Origin: Pyropia yezoensis
Lineage: Eukaryota; Rhodophyta; Bangiophyceae; Bangiales; Bangiaceae
Direction of reading: 5' to 3'
Length of the DNA: 64,000 bases
NCBI GenBank assembly: GCA_009829735.1
Contig: CM020618.1
Span: 6,570,882 to 6,634,881 of the forward strand
Positions 43,664 to 54,800 of the stretch are shown piece after piece (positions within the stretch are counted from its first letter, which is position 1; each line of letters opens with the position of its first letter). The position numbers were made by a program, and so were the translations under genes. The notes beneath the pieces are model-generated. The model was not told the DNA's origin, searched no databases, and was given only the letters and a program-made list of their open reading frames with translations.

Positions 43664-44530
43664 TTACCCGCTTTGCTCCTTGACTTGAAGGCTCTGGTGG
43701 GTCAGGTAGCGCGAGGGGGCACGCCTCTCGTCAAAGTAGACGTTGACACTCCCGGCGTAGGGTGGGTTGCTGCCCACAGCACCAACCGGCAGCCCACGGG
43801 CAGCGGTTGGGTGCAGTAGACGAGGGGCGGCAATGTCCACTTGGTCACATTCCTACCGTTCCAAATGTTTAGTTTTGGCTGCCGCGGACGCCATCCTCCC
43901 CACCTGCCCACCACCATCAGGGACCGCCCCCGCTGCTCGGCGCCGTCACACTCGGGCGGGGAGGGGTGGATTGGGTCAGAAGTGAGCGGTGGAGGATGGG
44001 TGCAGGGGTAGTGGGCGGCCGCCCCGGTCTCCACCCCCCATCGCCCTCCGTACCGCCAAGCTGCCGTCGCCACGACGTGGCCTCCCCGGGGGGGCAGTTT
44101 GGATGGCAGCGGGGCGGCGTCGCCGCGGGCGGCCCGGCGGGCAGCTGCAGGGCGGCGAGGCCAGCGCTACGCGGCCGCGGCCACCCATTGGCGGTGGCGG
44201 TTGCTGCTGCGGGTGGAGGGGAGGATGGGGGCGGCGCCTTCCCTGACCTTCACTGGCCAGACCATCCAGTGGGGGTCCGCCGGTGGCCCCCACCGGGCCA
44301 TTCAATGAAGGAGGCGCCGGACGTGCAGTGGGCACGCGCGTACCACTGCCACGGCCGGCCCAAGGACAGGCCGGCTTCATTGTACTGGTGCCCTGTGCAG
44401 ACGACCCCATCATGCGCCCATGGCGCACCGTTGCCGCACAATCGCCGAGGAGGCCGCCCTCAGTGAGCACTTTGGGCTGGGGGAGGAGCCCTGCACGACC
44501 TGCCAAAGTAGTGCAGGGCATTTAGCCAGT
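43664..44530 (-). CDS. Possible small spliced gene, exon structure uncertain
   Basis: A candidate last exon, 43852-43664, follows a good acceptor (CGGTAG) with a CTAAAC branch-like word at 43867-43872. It reads 62 residues of normal complexity to a TAA, including AARGLPVGAVGSNPPYAGSV and VYFDERRAPSRYLTHQSLQV. Upstream on the same strand, short open stretches contain Cys and Trp (WAHDGVVCTGHQYNEAG, WQWYARAHCTSGASFIEW) that look like exons of a secreted protein, and one ends with HYPCTHPPPLTSDPIHPS. I could not connect them into one frame with confidence. It may be a real gene with short introns or a decayed gene. No family recognised. Confidence 0.33.
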
Positions 44531-44890
44531 TTGGACTAGTGACATGAAAGTACTCACGCAGTTGGCAATCTGTGCAGATGTTTGAGAGACTCGAGGAAAC
44601 AGACATCCAATTCGTCCGGATACGAGTGCGATACGTGTAAGGAGCTATCCGGTAGAGATCGCACAATCCCTCAACCGCCGCACGATGCCGTTGCGAAATT
44701 TCTCCATCGCCTTGGCTCGTGTCAACCACACAGGCGCGGCGGGGGGGCCCTGACGACCGCAAGTCCACAACGGGTCGCCGCGGCGGGGTCGTGGGCGCGC
44801 CGCCCTCCTCGCACCAATCTCCGCGCCCGTCGTTGTGCAGTGGTTGCTCGCCGCCGCCTCCCTCCCTCGACCAGCCGCCGTCGCCCGCCG
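44531..44890. other. Leader region of the chorismate mutase gene
   Basis: The frame of chorismate mutase is open through this stretch, but it has no ATG before 44891. I treat it as promoter and 5' leader. Confidence 0.45.
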
Positions 44891-46534
44891 ATGCGGTCTA
44901 CGTCCGGCCCGCCCCCGCCGCGGCCGCTGTCGCCGCCGTCGTCGTCGTCGTCGTCGCCACCGTTGTCGTCACCGTCGTCGCCGTCGTCGTCAGCTTCGTC
45001 GCCTTTGCCGTCGCCGTCGCGGACGCGGTCGCCGGCGCCACCGCTGCCGCCGCCGGCGCCGCCGCTGCCGCTGCCGTATCTCTCACCGTCGCCGCCGCCG
45101 CTGTCGCACGCCTCCTGGTGGCTGCCCGCCGCGCTACTAGGTCTGAGCCTCTTGCTGCTCGCGACAATGAGCTGCCAAGGGGGGTCGTCGGGTACCACCC
45201 CCACCCCCACCACCGCTGCCGCGGCAGCCGCCGCCCCCCGCCGCCGTCCGTTGAATGCCCCCTCTGGCGACGCGGGGGCGTTTGTGGTCGCACCGCCCGC
45301 GGGTGTGCTCACAGGAGCTCCCTCCGCCGCGGGTGGGGGTTTGGCCGCCACCGCTGCACCCCCCACCGCCACCACCGCCACTGCGCCCGTGTGTGGGCGG
45401 CGCGCGGGTGGCGGAGCCGCCTACGGCTGGGTGCCGCCTCGCGGTGGCGGCGCCGGGCTGCCATGCTGGTCGCCCCCCCCAGCGCCTTCGACGGCGCGCC
45501 GGCGGGTCGCGGGGCCGCCGCGGGTCGTGGCGTCGCAGGACCCCCCCGAGGCAGTGCATCACGCCTTCCCGCCGGCGCCCGCGTGGGTGACCGCCGCGGC
45601 CTCACACGCGGCGTCCGATGGCACGGCCGCCGCGGCAGCGGCGGCGGCAGCGGCGGCGGCGACAGCGGCAACAGCAGCGGCGGCGGCGGCCACTGCGAGT
45701 GGCAATGGTGGCGGCGGTGGGGGTGGCGTCGTAGGGGCACCGCCCACGCCAGCGGCCGGGGTGGATTTTCATGGCATCCCCAACCCCGGGCCGGGGGCGA
45801 CACTCAAGCTGTCGGACCTGCGTTCGCGGCTGCTTCGGCAAGAAGAGACAATAATCTTTGCTCTCATTGAGCGCTCCCAGTTCCGCCTCAACCCGCTGGC
45901 CTACACTCCCGGTGCGTTGGTGCCGGGCTACCCTGGCACCTTTTCCCGCTTCCTCCTTCACGAGCTGGAGGTGGCGTACGCCAAGACCCGCCGGTACACG
46001 TCGCCCGACGAGCACCCGTTTACAGACGGCCTGCCCGAATCGGTGCTTCCGCCGTTGGCCTACCCGTCTACGCTGGTGCCCAACGACGTCAATGTGAATG
46101 CGGAAATCGAGGCGGCGTATGTTGGTCAGATGCTCCCACGCGTGTGCGAGGGAGGGGATGACCAAAACTATGGCTCCTCTGCGACTTGTGACGTGGCGTG
46201 CCTGCAGGCGCTATCCAAGCGTGTGCATTACGGCAAGTTTGTTGCGGAGGCCAAGTTCCAGGAAGACCCTGCGGCCTACACCGCGCTGGTGCGCGCTGGT
46301 GACCGCGAGGGCATCTGGGACGCACTGACGAACTCTACGGTGGAGGAGGTGCTGCTACGGCGGGTGCGGCGCAAAGCCATGGCGTATGGTGGGGACGTGC
46401 GGGACGTGCCCGTCGAGGGTGCGGGGGAGGGCAAGTACAAGGTCGATCCGGCGGCCATCGCGGATATTTATCGCGAGATCATCATTCCGCTGACCAAGAA
46501 GGTGGAGGTGGACTACCTGATGCAGAGAGTGTGA
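44891..46534 (+). CDS. Chorismate mutase, eukaryotic AroQ type
   Basis: 547 residues from 44891, or 455 from the ATG at 45167 (ACAATGAG). The last 255 residues match the plant/yeast helical chorismate mutase in order: LRSRLLRQEETIIFALIERSQF, FSRFLLHELEVAYAKTRRY, DEHPF, NVNAEIEAAYVGQMLP, NYGSSATCDVACLQALSKRV, HYGKFVAEAKF and IPLTKKVEVDYLMQRV. Arg/Lys and Glu of the active site and the allosteric loop region are present. It converts chorismate to prephenate for Phe and Tyr synthesis. The Ala/Gly/Ser/Arg-rich N-terminal 200 residues fit a plastid transit region. A hydrophobic WWLPAALLGLSLLLLAT lies just before the second ATG: from 44891 it would be a signal anchor, from 45167 it is untranslated. 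The start is unresolved. Confidence 0.93.
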   Translation: MRSTSGPPPPRPLSPPSSSSSSPPLSSPSSPSSSASSPLPSPSRTRSPAPPLPPPAPPLPLPYLSPSPPPLSHASWWLPAALLGLSLLLLATMSCQGGSSGTTPTPTTAAAAAAAPRRRPLNAPSGDAGAFVVAPPAGVLTGAPSAAGGGLAATAAPPTATTATAPVCGRRAGGGAAYGWVPPRGGGAGLPCWSPPPAPSTARRRVAGPPRVVASQDPPEAVHHAFPPAPAWVTAAASHAASDGTAAAAAAAAAAAATAATAAAAAATASGNGGGGGGGVVGAPPTPAAGVDFHGIPNPGPGATLKLSDLRSRLLRQEETIIFALIERSQFRLNPLAYTPGALVPGYPGTFSRFLLHELEVAYAKTRRYTSPDEHPFTDGLPESVLPPLAYPSTLVPNDVNVNAEIEAAYVGQMLPRVCEGGDDQNYGSSATCDVACLQALSKRVHYGKFVAEAKFQEDPAAYTALVRAGDREGIWDALTNSTVEEVLLRRVRRKAMAYGGDVRDVPVEGAGEGKYKVDPAAIADIYREIIIPLTKKVEVDYLMQRV

Positions 46535-47155
46535 GGGAGAGATGGGGCGATGGGGGAGGGGGAGGGGCGAGAGGTATCGCGGCTTTGACTTGGCTCAGGC
46601 GGACTGGAGCGTGGAGGTTCGCGTGCGTTTTGACTTCATTCGCATCGTCTCTGCCGCTGGATCGTGCTTGGTGCACTCGCAACACCCACGTGCGCAGCTC
46701 CAAAGCCACTGGAACCACCCACGAGCGCCGCTCTTGAGGCCGCTCCCTTCCGCGCACATAGCTCAGCCACCCTCCGTGGTCATGGGATGTGGAGCGGACC
46801 CACGCATCACCCGTTCGTGCGGTACTGTAGGGACGTCGTTTTTCTCCAGAGACCTGCGGCTGGGGGGGGCTACCAACGCATGCCATTGTGCAGAAATTTG
46901 TTGGCTCTGCATCGTTCAATTACGGGTCGCTGGCGACGGGGTTGACAGTGCCGTGCCGGGCTGCTGACCGCCCCCCCTCTCGGACACGCTGTGGCGACGG
47001 GAGCGGGCCGCCGTTGGTGACTGTCTCAATCCCCAGAGGCCATTGGTGAGCGTTGCTCGTCGCACCGCCACTACCGCGTCCACCCCCGTGTTCCCCGTCT
47101 CTGCCCCCCGCGTCCCGATCCCTGTCTCGCACGTCTCTACCGACCGAGCTTCAAG
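46535..47155. other. Intergenic region before 14-3-3 copy B
   Basis: About 620 bases of 3' flank and promoter. A 140-codon open stretch (46542-46967) has no recognisable features and no good context. No gene supported. Confidence 0.4.
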
Positions 47156-48364
47156 ATGGACTCAGAAGCGCGTGATAAGGCGGTGTACCTGGCCAAGCTG
47201 GCGGAGCAGGCCGAGCGCTATGACGGTACGTGTGCCTTGTTTCACTTGCTCGGACGCCACCGCGACGGTTGATCGGTAGTGGCCATGGTCTGAGCGCGTG
47301 TTGCGGGGTTGCTCGCATCGTGCGACCGTCGCACTCTTACCGACGGCGATGCTAGTGTGGCAGGCATCGCCTGCGAAGGCGTCAGGCAATGATCCAGGTG
47401 GTTTGCCTTGCGCGTGAGACAGGATCGGCCTGTTGGGTTGTATTGCGTGCGCCAGGGCAAACTGCACCAGTTTCCTGTTGATGTGTGCCTGTGCAGCGAC
47501 CCAGGTCTCGTTGGTGTTGGGTTTGCCAGGTGCTCTGTTGATCTAACATTTTGCCGGGCCGTGGACCCTCGATGTGCTCTATGTGCTCTCCTTGTGATCA
47601 TGGCCTTCTGTTGGTCCTGTTGGCTCTGTTTTGCGGCGATCTGGTACGTAGAGATGGTGGAGGAGATGCGCAAGGTCGCGGCGGAGACTTATGACGGTAC
47701 GGCGGAGCTGAGCGTGGAGGAGCGCAACCTGCTGTCGGTGGCGTACAAGAACGTCATTGGCGCCCGTCGCGCGTCGTGGCGCATTGTCTCCTCCATTGAG
47801 CAGAAGGAGGAGAATAGGGGCAACGCGACGCACGTCGCGATCAACAAGGAGTACAGGAACAAGATCGAGGCGGAGCTGAGCCAGATCTGCCGGGACATCT
47901 TGGAGATCCTGGACAAAAACCTGATCCCGTCGGCGCAGTCTGGGGAGTCAAAGGTCTTCTACTTCAAGATGAAGGGTGACTACCATCGCTACCTGGCCGA
48001 GTTCTCTGCCGAGGCGGACCGCCAGGACGCGGCTCAGCAGTCGCTCGAGGCGTACAAGCAGGCCACGGATGTGGCGACGACGGAGCTGACGCCGACGCAC
48101 CCGATCCGCCTGGGCCTGGCGCTGAACTTCTCTGTCTTCTACTTTGAAATCCTGAACTCCCCCGAGCGGGCGTGTCAGCTGGCCAAGCAGGCCTTTGACG
48201 ATGCGATTGCGGAGCTGGACACCCTGGATGAGTCGTCGTACAAGGATTCGACGCTCATCATGCAGCTTCTGCGCGACAACTTGACACTGTGGTCGTCGAG
48301 CGACGCGGATGTGGACGCGCCGGGCGATGCGGACGAGGACGAGGCGCATGAGGGTGCCGAGTAA
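47156..48364 (+). CDS. 14-3-3 protein, copy B
   Basis: Exons 47156-47225 and 47652-48364 encode 260 residues. The 426-base intron starts GTACGT, ends GTAG, and splits the same codon (phase 1, after ERYD) as in copy A. Pocket residues ([23 protein letters not shown]) and both family signatures are intact. Compared with copy A the changes are few: S for T at position 3, TYDG for TDDG, Arg for Lys after KEEN, Gln for Leu in SAQSGES, Phe for Tyr in FYFKMK, Gln for Lys in ADRQD, and several in the acidic tail ([12 protein letters not shown]). The downstream 3' region is T/G-rich and longer than usual here. It probably forms dimers with copy A (inference). Confidence 0.98.
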
Positions 48365-49528
48365 CTCCTTTTCTGCGCTTGCGCGCGGCCGGCCTGCCCA
48401 TCTGCTCCCTGCAGTGGGCGTTGCTCTGCGTCGGTGGCGTCGGGGGTTTTGGTTGGGTGGTGCATGGGGAGTTGCTGCTGTTGCTCGGCGGTGGCTGTGG
48501 TGGGGGGATTGGTGCAGGTGTGAGAGGGATGTTCTGCATCTGCGCTTGTGCACGCGCGCTGCCCCGGTGCGCTCGACAAGAGGGGCAGTTACGGCCTTTC
48601 CACTCCGTGTTGCTTTTTTGTTGATCTCCGAGGAGTTTGAAAGTTCTTTTTTTTGCCCTCGAGCTGCATAGGCGCGCCTTGGTTGTTTTCCTTGTGGGTG
48701 TGGTTGGTGCGGCCGTTGGTGGGCAGCTGTTTCTCCTGCCCGCCTAGCAGTGTGTAGCAACGGTTTAGTTAGTGTTTCTCTTTCCTCTGGTGTATGTCGG
48801 TGGACCGAATGACTAGGGGCGCTTCACCCCCCTCTCGCGTGATGGGTGCCCTTGCGAGCCTGTCTCTACACGTGCTGCTAGTCTTTGGTGATCAGATGGC
48901 CTGTCTGTCGTGTAAATGGAGTGCGTCCGCTCGGTCGTTTGTGCTTCGTGCACGGGTGCGCGCATGCGCGGGGGAGCTCCGCAACAGTTCAGTATCGATT
49001 CGTCTTGTCAAATCTTGCGTTGCTGACGGCTGGTGACGGCAGGGACTGTCGCCGCCGGTTCCTCGCCCACCGAGGCCTCTGCCTGTCCTGGCGACGGGCG
49101 CCAGTACTCCCAACGGCTGTGTGGGCGTGTGGGCACGCCAGCCAGTGCTCCCGCAGGGCGACGAGACGGCGGCAGCGCCCGGCCAGCGTACCGCCGTATG
49201 CGCCATCTCGTACCGCGCGTGCCCGGCTTTCTTCCCTCTTCGCAAATCGCCCCTCCCAGGGCCTGGCCCTTGGCGCCGTGCGCGCCCGGGGTTGTCGGGC
49301 CTCCGGCGCCGCGGAGGCGAGCGGCGGGCCCCGGGCTGTGGTGGCCGACAAAATCATGGATAGGAATGACAACAGGATCTGAGACGGGACGGGGTGGTGG
49401 GTCCACTGCTGCGCTCACCCTCCATCGAATCCGTCAGACGCAGCAGAGCCCAACAGCCCCACCCGTTCCTCCCCCTTCCCGCGTGCGCTGCGGCCACATT
49501 CATCCCCTGGGCGGCCCCGTCCGACGGC
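48365..49528. other. 14-3-3 copy B 3' flank and SDR promoter
   Basis: The first 500 bases are T/G-rich, a composition not seen elsewhere, and probably form the 3' untranslated region. A TTTTTTTT run lies at about 48646-48653. The rest is a mixed-GC spacer. No gene seen. Confidence 0.45.
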
Positions 49529-51181
49529 ATGACCCGCCCTGCCGTGGCCACCGCAGACGCCGCCCTCCCCCCTCCCCGGCGTCCTCACCACCCCGTCTCT
49601 GGCAGCACGGCGGCGTTTGCCGCCCCTTTCTCTCCGCCAATGGCCCCCGCGGCCGCAGCAGCAGCCGCGGCCACGCGGATGGTAGCGCGGTGGGGGGCGG
49701 AGGCCGTCGTGCCGCGTGGCGGCGTGCTGTCTCGCCGTGCCGCGTCTGGGCTGGGCGGGGCGCGTCCTGCGCTGCCCCTCGCCCCCTTGGTGGGTGGCCG
49801 CTTGCCGCGGCGCCCCCCGCCCCGCGGGCCCCGGCGGGGACTGGCCGCAGCCGCCCCCCCCACTGCCTCCCTCGTCGGCGGCCGCGCCGAGACACCCGAC
49901 GCGGCCGCCCGCAACGCCGACCCAGACGCGGTGGCGGTGATTGTGGGCGCCAGCCGCGGGGTGGGGCTCGCCATGACCCAGGCCCTGTCCGGCCGCTTTA
50001 AGGGTGCGTCGTCGGTGGCCGCTGGGGGGATAAGGGGGGGGGTGGGAGGTTGGAGAGGGGACGTACTAACACACCAACAGGCGGGGTGCGCCCGTACGCT
50101 CCTCCTCCCAAAGCGTTGGGTAGGGTAGAGAGGGAGGGGGTCTCTCTGGCGGCTCCGCAGCAGTGTGTGAGGTGAGGGAGGCGTTGGGCGGGCGACTCCC
50201 GGTGGCTGCCTCTGCTCGCCCGTTGACGGCGCTGGCCCTGCTATGTTCTCCGACATTGGTGGATGGATAGGGGCGCTTGCGCGCGCCCCGCCGCGGCGAC
50301 TGACGGTTCCCTCCACTGGCGGACGGCTGGATGTGATGCTCTGCGTGGCTTGGCATGCGTTCCCCCCCGCCCTCCCTACCCGTTCCCCGTCCCCTCCCCA
50401 TGCTCTTCCCCACCCTACTCTCTTCTCGGTAGGCAAGATCTTTGCCGCGTGCCGCGACCCCGACTCGGCGGGCGCCCTCCAGGCGCTGTGGCAGTTCAAC
50501 CCGTCCCGCCTGACCATTGTGCGCGCCGACGTGACGTGCGAGGCGTCGCTCGCCGCCGCCGCCGAGGAGATTGGGCCCCGCATTGACGTGGCCATCAACA
50601 CGGTCGGGCTTCTACACGACCCTGACACGGCGGCGGCGGCAGCGGCGGCGGCCAACGACGGCCGGCCGGGCGCGGGCGGGGGAATGCCCGAGACGGCCAT
50701 CGCGCGGCTGGACCCGGCCTGGTTTGCCCGCTCCGTGGCGGTCAACACGCTCGGCCCGCTGCTCGTTGCAAAGCACCTAGCGCCCGCGCTGGCCACCCGC
50801 GCCTCTGCGTCGGCATCGTCGCGGCGGCACGGCCCGCCCGGCCGGCGGCCGTCGGTGCTGGCCACCCTGTCGGCGCGGGTCGGGTCCATCTCAGACAACC
50901 GCCTCGGCGGGTGGTACTCGTACCGGGTGGCCAAGGCGGGCCAGAACCAGGCCACCCGCACGCTGGCGATTGAGCTCGGCCGCAAGGGCGTGGTCGTTGT
51001 GGGCCTCCACCCGGGGACGGTCGAGACGGACCTGTCCGCCCCCTTCCGCCGCAACGTCCCCGACGGCAAGCTCTTTGCGGTGGACGACGCGGCGGTGCGG
51101 CTGCTCGACGTGGTCGACAGCGTGAACGCCGACGACGCGGGCGCGCTGCTTGCCTATGATGGGACGACCATCCCGTTTTGA
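49529..51181 (+). CDS. Short-chain dehydrogenase/reductase with a transit-like leader
   Basis: Exons 49529-50003 and 50433-51181 give 407 residues; the 429-base phase-1 intron is GTGCGT...GTAG. Residues 1-130 are Ala/Arg/Pro/Ser-rich and poor in acids, like a plastid or mitochondrial transit peptide. The Rossmann start AVIVGASRGVGLAMTQAL (about 137-155) is a GxxxGxG variant. Next are ADV near 185, INTVG (the NNAG position), the catalytic Ser in TLSARVGSIS and the YSYRVAK Tyr-Lys pair, then LHPGTVETDLS, the usual PG motif. It lacks a clear basic or acidic residue decision for NADP versus NAD (ACRDP favours NADP). The closest pattern is the C-factor/sniffer-like SDR group. Substrate unknown. 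An alternative ATG is at 49640. Confidence 0.92.
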
Positions 51182-51879
51182 AGCGCGCCCCACCCTCGCG
51201 CCCCCCATCCCCCGTGAGTACTGGGGGGGGGATGGCTTGTGGGTCACGGAGGCCTGCCGGTGGTGGGCTGCGTTGCGGTCATGGTTGCCTTCAGTGGGGC
51301 GGGGGTGGGGGGGGGGTTGTGGCGTCGCGGGCTCGAAGTACACCTCTGTACACTAGGCCGCGGCCGCGGCGGTGGAGCAACGGCAGCCCTTCCCCCCGAC
51401 ATGCTCGCGCTTCCCCTTCGTACCGAGCGCGCCCCCCCTTGCCGCGACGGTGGGGTGGTTCGCACGGCGCGCCGGCGCGGTTGCGGCTCGACGCGGCGAG
51501 TGCGTGGTTGCTCACGCGAGGGGGCCTCGCCGAGTCCCCCTGGAGCAGCAGTAGTGCAAAAAAGAAGAGTTTCCGGGACCAACACAAGCGGCGCCCACCG
51601 CCGGGGGGGCTCCCAACCAGATCCCGAAGACACAGACAGACAAACACATCATCCAGACAGCAAGGAGAGGCATACGGGACACGCCCCAACACCCGCACGA
51701 ACAACAAAAGAGAAACATCCACACATGCGCGGCGCCCGTCTTGTCGGGTCTGACACGCAGACGGGCGGGGACGAGCGTGGTAGCTGCGGTGGCGGCGGCA
51801 GCGGCAATGGGGCGCTTCGCTTCCTCTCCGCCCAGCGCGGTGCTCTATGCCGCCCGGGGTGCGGCAGACAGGGTGGGGC
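51182..51879. other. Spacer between convergent SDR and kinase genes
   Basis: It contains TGTACACTAGG about 165 bases after the SDR stop, an A-rich patch near 51555-51575 and a CACAGACAGACAAACAC stretch near 51628. No gene seen. Confidence 0.45.
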
Positions 51880-54800
51880 CTAAAAAAAGCAGTTCATGAG
51901 CCGCCCGACGCCGTGCCCCCCCCGGGGCGCGTCGGCTGATCGGCCGCTCTTGCCCGCCGCCTTGGCCGCCGCGGCAGTCAGGAGGAGCACCGACGACTCG
52001 CGGGCGACCGTGTCGGGGTGGAGGCCCACCACCATGTCCGTCGAGAGGCCCTGGGAAACATCGCCGGCCCCAACCGCCGCAGCCGCCGCCGCCGCTGCCG
52101 TTGCCGTCGCTGCTGTCACCGCCGCCGTGGCCGCCGCAGCCCCCTCCTTGGGCGGTGACCCTGCCGCCGCCGGCGACGACGTCGCCCCGCCGCCGTCGCT
52201 GCCACCACCGCCCGTCGGCGGCAGAGACTGCGGCGCCGCGTCGGGGGGTGCGTGTGGCGACGCATAGTCCACCGCCGACTGGCCAAGCGTGGCGTTGGGG
52301 CCCCCGGCCGAGCCGCCGCCGACACCACCGCCGACGCCGCCGCCGCCGCCGCTCACGCCCCCACTGCCAGCCGCGACGGTCACGTCAGCCGGGCGGGAAG
52401 CCGCGCTGCCGCCAGAGGCGGCGCCACCGTCCGCGCCCCCAGCCCGCTTGCCGCCGGCGCTGGCCGAGCGGCCAGACCGCCCTACGGGGGGCCGCCCGCC
52501 CTTGCTACCCCCCGGCGCGGTTGGCGGGCGGCGGGCAGAGGGGCCCGCGACGGCTTTCCCCGCGGCGCCTCCCCCATCCGGGGCGGGCGGGGGCGGGGCG
52601 CCCCCACTCGCCTTGCCCCCACCTGCCTTGCGCGCCGCCTTGTCCGCCGCCCGCGCAGCGGCTTTGGCCTCGCGCTCCGCGCGGTCCCGTGCCTTGGCCG
52701 CCGCCTTGGCCGCCGCCGCCGCCGCGTCGGCCGCCTTTTTCGCCGCCCGCTTCTCCGCGCGGCGGTCGGCGCGAGCAGAGCCGCCGGCCCAAAACGGCCG
52801 CCGGCGAGGCTTGGCGCCGCCGGTCGCGCCGGCCGCGCCCGCCGCGCTGCTACCGCCGCCCACCGCGTCGCTCGAGGACTGGGCAGACGTGCCGGTGGCG
52901 GTACCGTGGACACCGCCCGCAGCGGCGGCGCCCGCAGCCGGCGCCGCCACCGCGGCTGGGTCTGGCGACGCTGGCGCCGCCGACGCGGACGTTGGCAGCC
53001 GGTTCTGCGTGCCATCTGCAATACCGCTGCGGGGGTTGCTGGATGCCTCAACCGAGTGGCCCATGGAGCGTCGCCGGCGTGTGCCACCCGGCCGGTTGCC
53101 CCCCGCCTGGACGTCCATGTCGGGCGTGGCACGGTGGCGGCGCCGGTGCCAGCGGCCACCGCCCGAGCGGGCGCTGCTGCTGCCATCGTCATCGCCGTCG
53201 CCGTCGCTGACGCTCCTGCTGCTGTCCCGGCTGCCCCTGTTCACGCCGCCACCACCTTGACTCGAAAGCGCCTGCTGCTGGCGTTCCCGGAAGCTGCGCC
53301 GGGCTATCCCGCTGCGTCGCGCCTCGGCGGGCGACTCGGCCGCGGCCGCGGCTGCACGCTCCTCTTCACTATCACTGCTGCCGTCCGCATTGATCATCAG
53401 GTTGCGCTCCGAGAGGGAAACCAGCTTGGACAGGTGGATGGGGCTCTTCACCAGCGTCTTGCGCTTCCACTGTTTGCGGACGACAAAGTCGCGGATGTTA
53501 ATTTGGGCAGCCTCGAGCAGCGGGTTCACCGCCGAGCCCGCCGCCGGCGTGGGCGCGCCCGCAGCTGCAAACGTGTCGGGAGACAGCCACTCGTGCTGCA
53601 GCGCCCGCACAGCTGTGAGTCGTGCCGTTGGGTCGCGAACAAGGAGCGACGCCACAAACGCACGTGCCGCCGGGGTGACGCGGCTCCACTCGTCGCCTGT
53701 CAAGCGAACGTGCGCGAACTTGACTTTCTGGACGAGCTGCACCAGGTCCGCATCGTCAAATGGAGGAAAGCCAACGAGCAGCACGTGCGTGATGACACCC
53801 AGAGACCACAGGTCCGCGGCAGAGCCGTACGGCAATCGCAGCAATACCTCGGGGGCCACGTACAGCGGCGTGCCGCAAAGCTGGCGACACGACTCGCCCG
53901 CAACCGACACATGCGCAATGCCAAAGTCCGTGAGCTTCACCAGCGCCCCTGCCGCTGAGGAGGTAAACATGAGGTTCTCGGGCTTCAGGTCCCGGTGAAC
54001 CACGTGGCGCTCATGACAGTAGGCAAGGGCGGTGAGGGTGGAGCGCACTAGGTCGGCGGCGTCCCGCTCCGAGTACCGTGCGTAGTGCTCCGGCTCGGAC
54101 AGGCGAGGGAGTAGCAAACCGCCACCCAGGAGCTCAAGAATAATGTAGACAAACTGCTCATCCTCGGTCACCTCGTACAACTCTACCGTGTTGGGAGCAG
54201 AGGAGCCGAGGCGAGTCAGGGCGGCCACCTCCCGGCACACACCCGCAGGGTCGTACAAGTCCTTGACACCCTTAGGAATGACCTTCATCGCCGCCCGCGT
54301 GGTCGGCTGGCGGCGGTGAGAAACGAGGCGGACCTCTGAAAAGGCGCCCTCCCCGAGCAACGGGCCCACCATCCAACGCTGCGAGATGGGTGTCCGCTGG
54401 TAGTAGCCACCGGCAATGCGTGAGAGGAGGGTGCGCCCGCGAGGAAGCACTGGCCGCGAGCGAGGGGTTGCGCCTACAGCAGAGGCACCAGATCCTGCGT
54501 GACCACTGTCGACGCCACCACCACCCCCAAACCCACCGCTGTTGGCCCGACGCGCAACGTCGGATCGACCCCCCGCCCCAGCACCGGCGACACCGCCACC
54601 GGCGCCTCCATCTGCAACACCCCCCAGCGACGCCACGTGGGCGGCCAGGCTGGCTGACCCGGCGCTCAGTCGAGGTTCCGACAGCACCCGTGATGTGACA
54701 CGGTGAAATCCCGGCGTGGCCGTCCCGCTCGCCCCCCCCCCGCCATTGCCAAATCCCGTTGGCAGCTTGAGGTTGTTGTACTGCTCCTCGTCAAGGCTGC

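Noticed and set aside
43966-44525. Plus-strand frames over the possible small gene
   Set aside because: They are open but lack splice signals that fit, while the minus strand has an acceptor with a branch-like word and a clean last exon. Not fully excluded.
46542-46967. 140-codon plus-strand frame after chorismate mutase
   Set aside because: No motif or good start context; most simply 3' flank.
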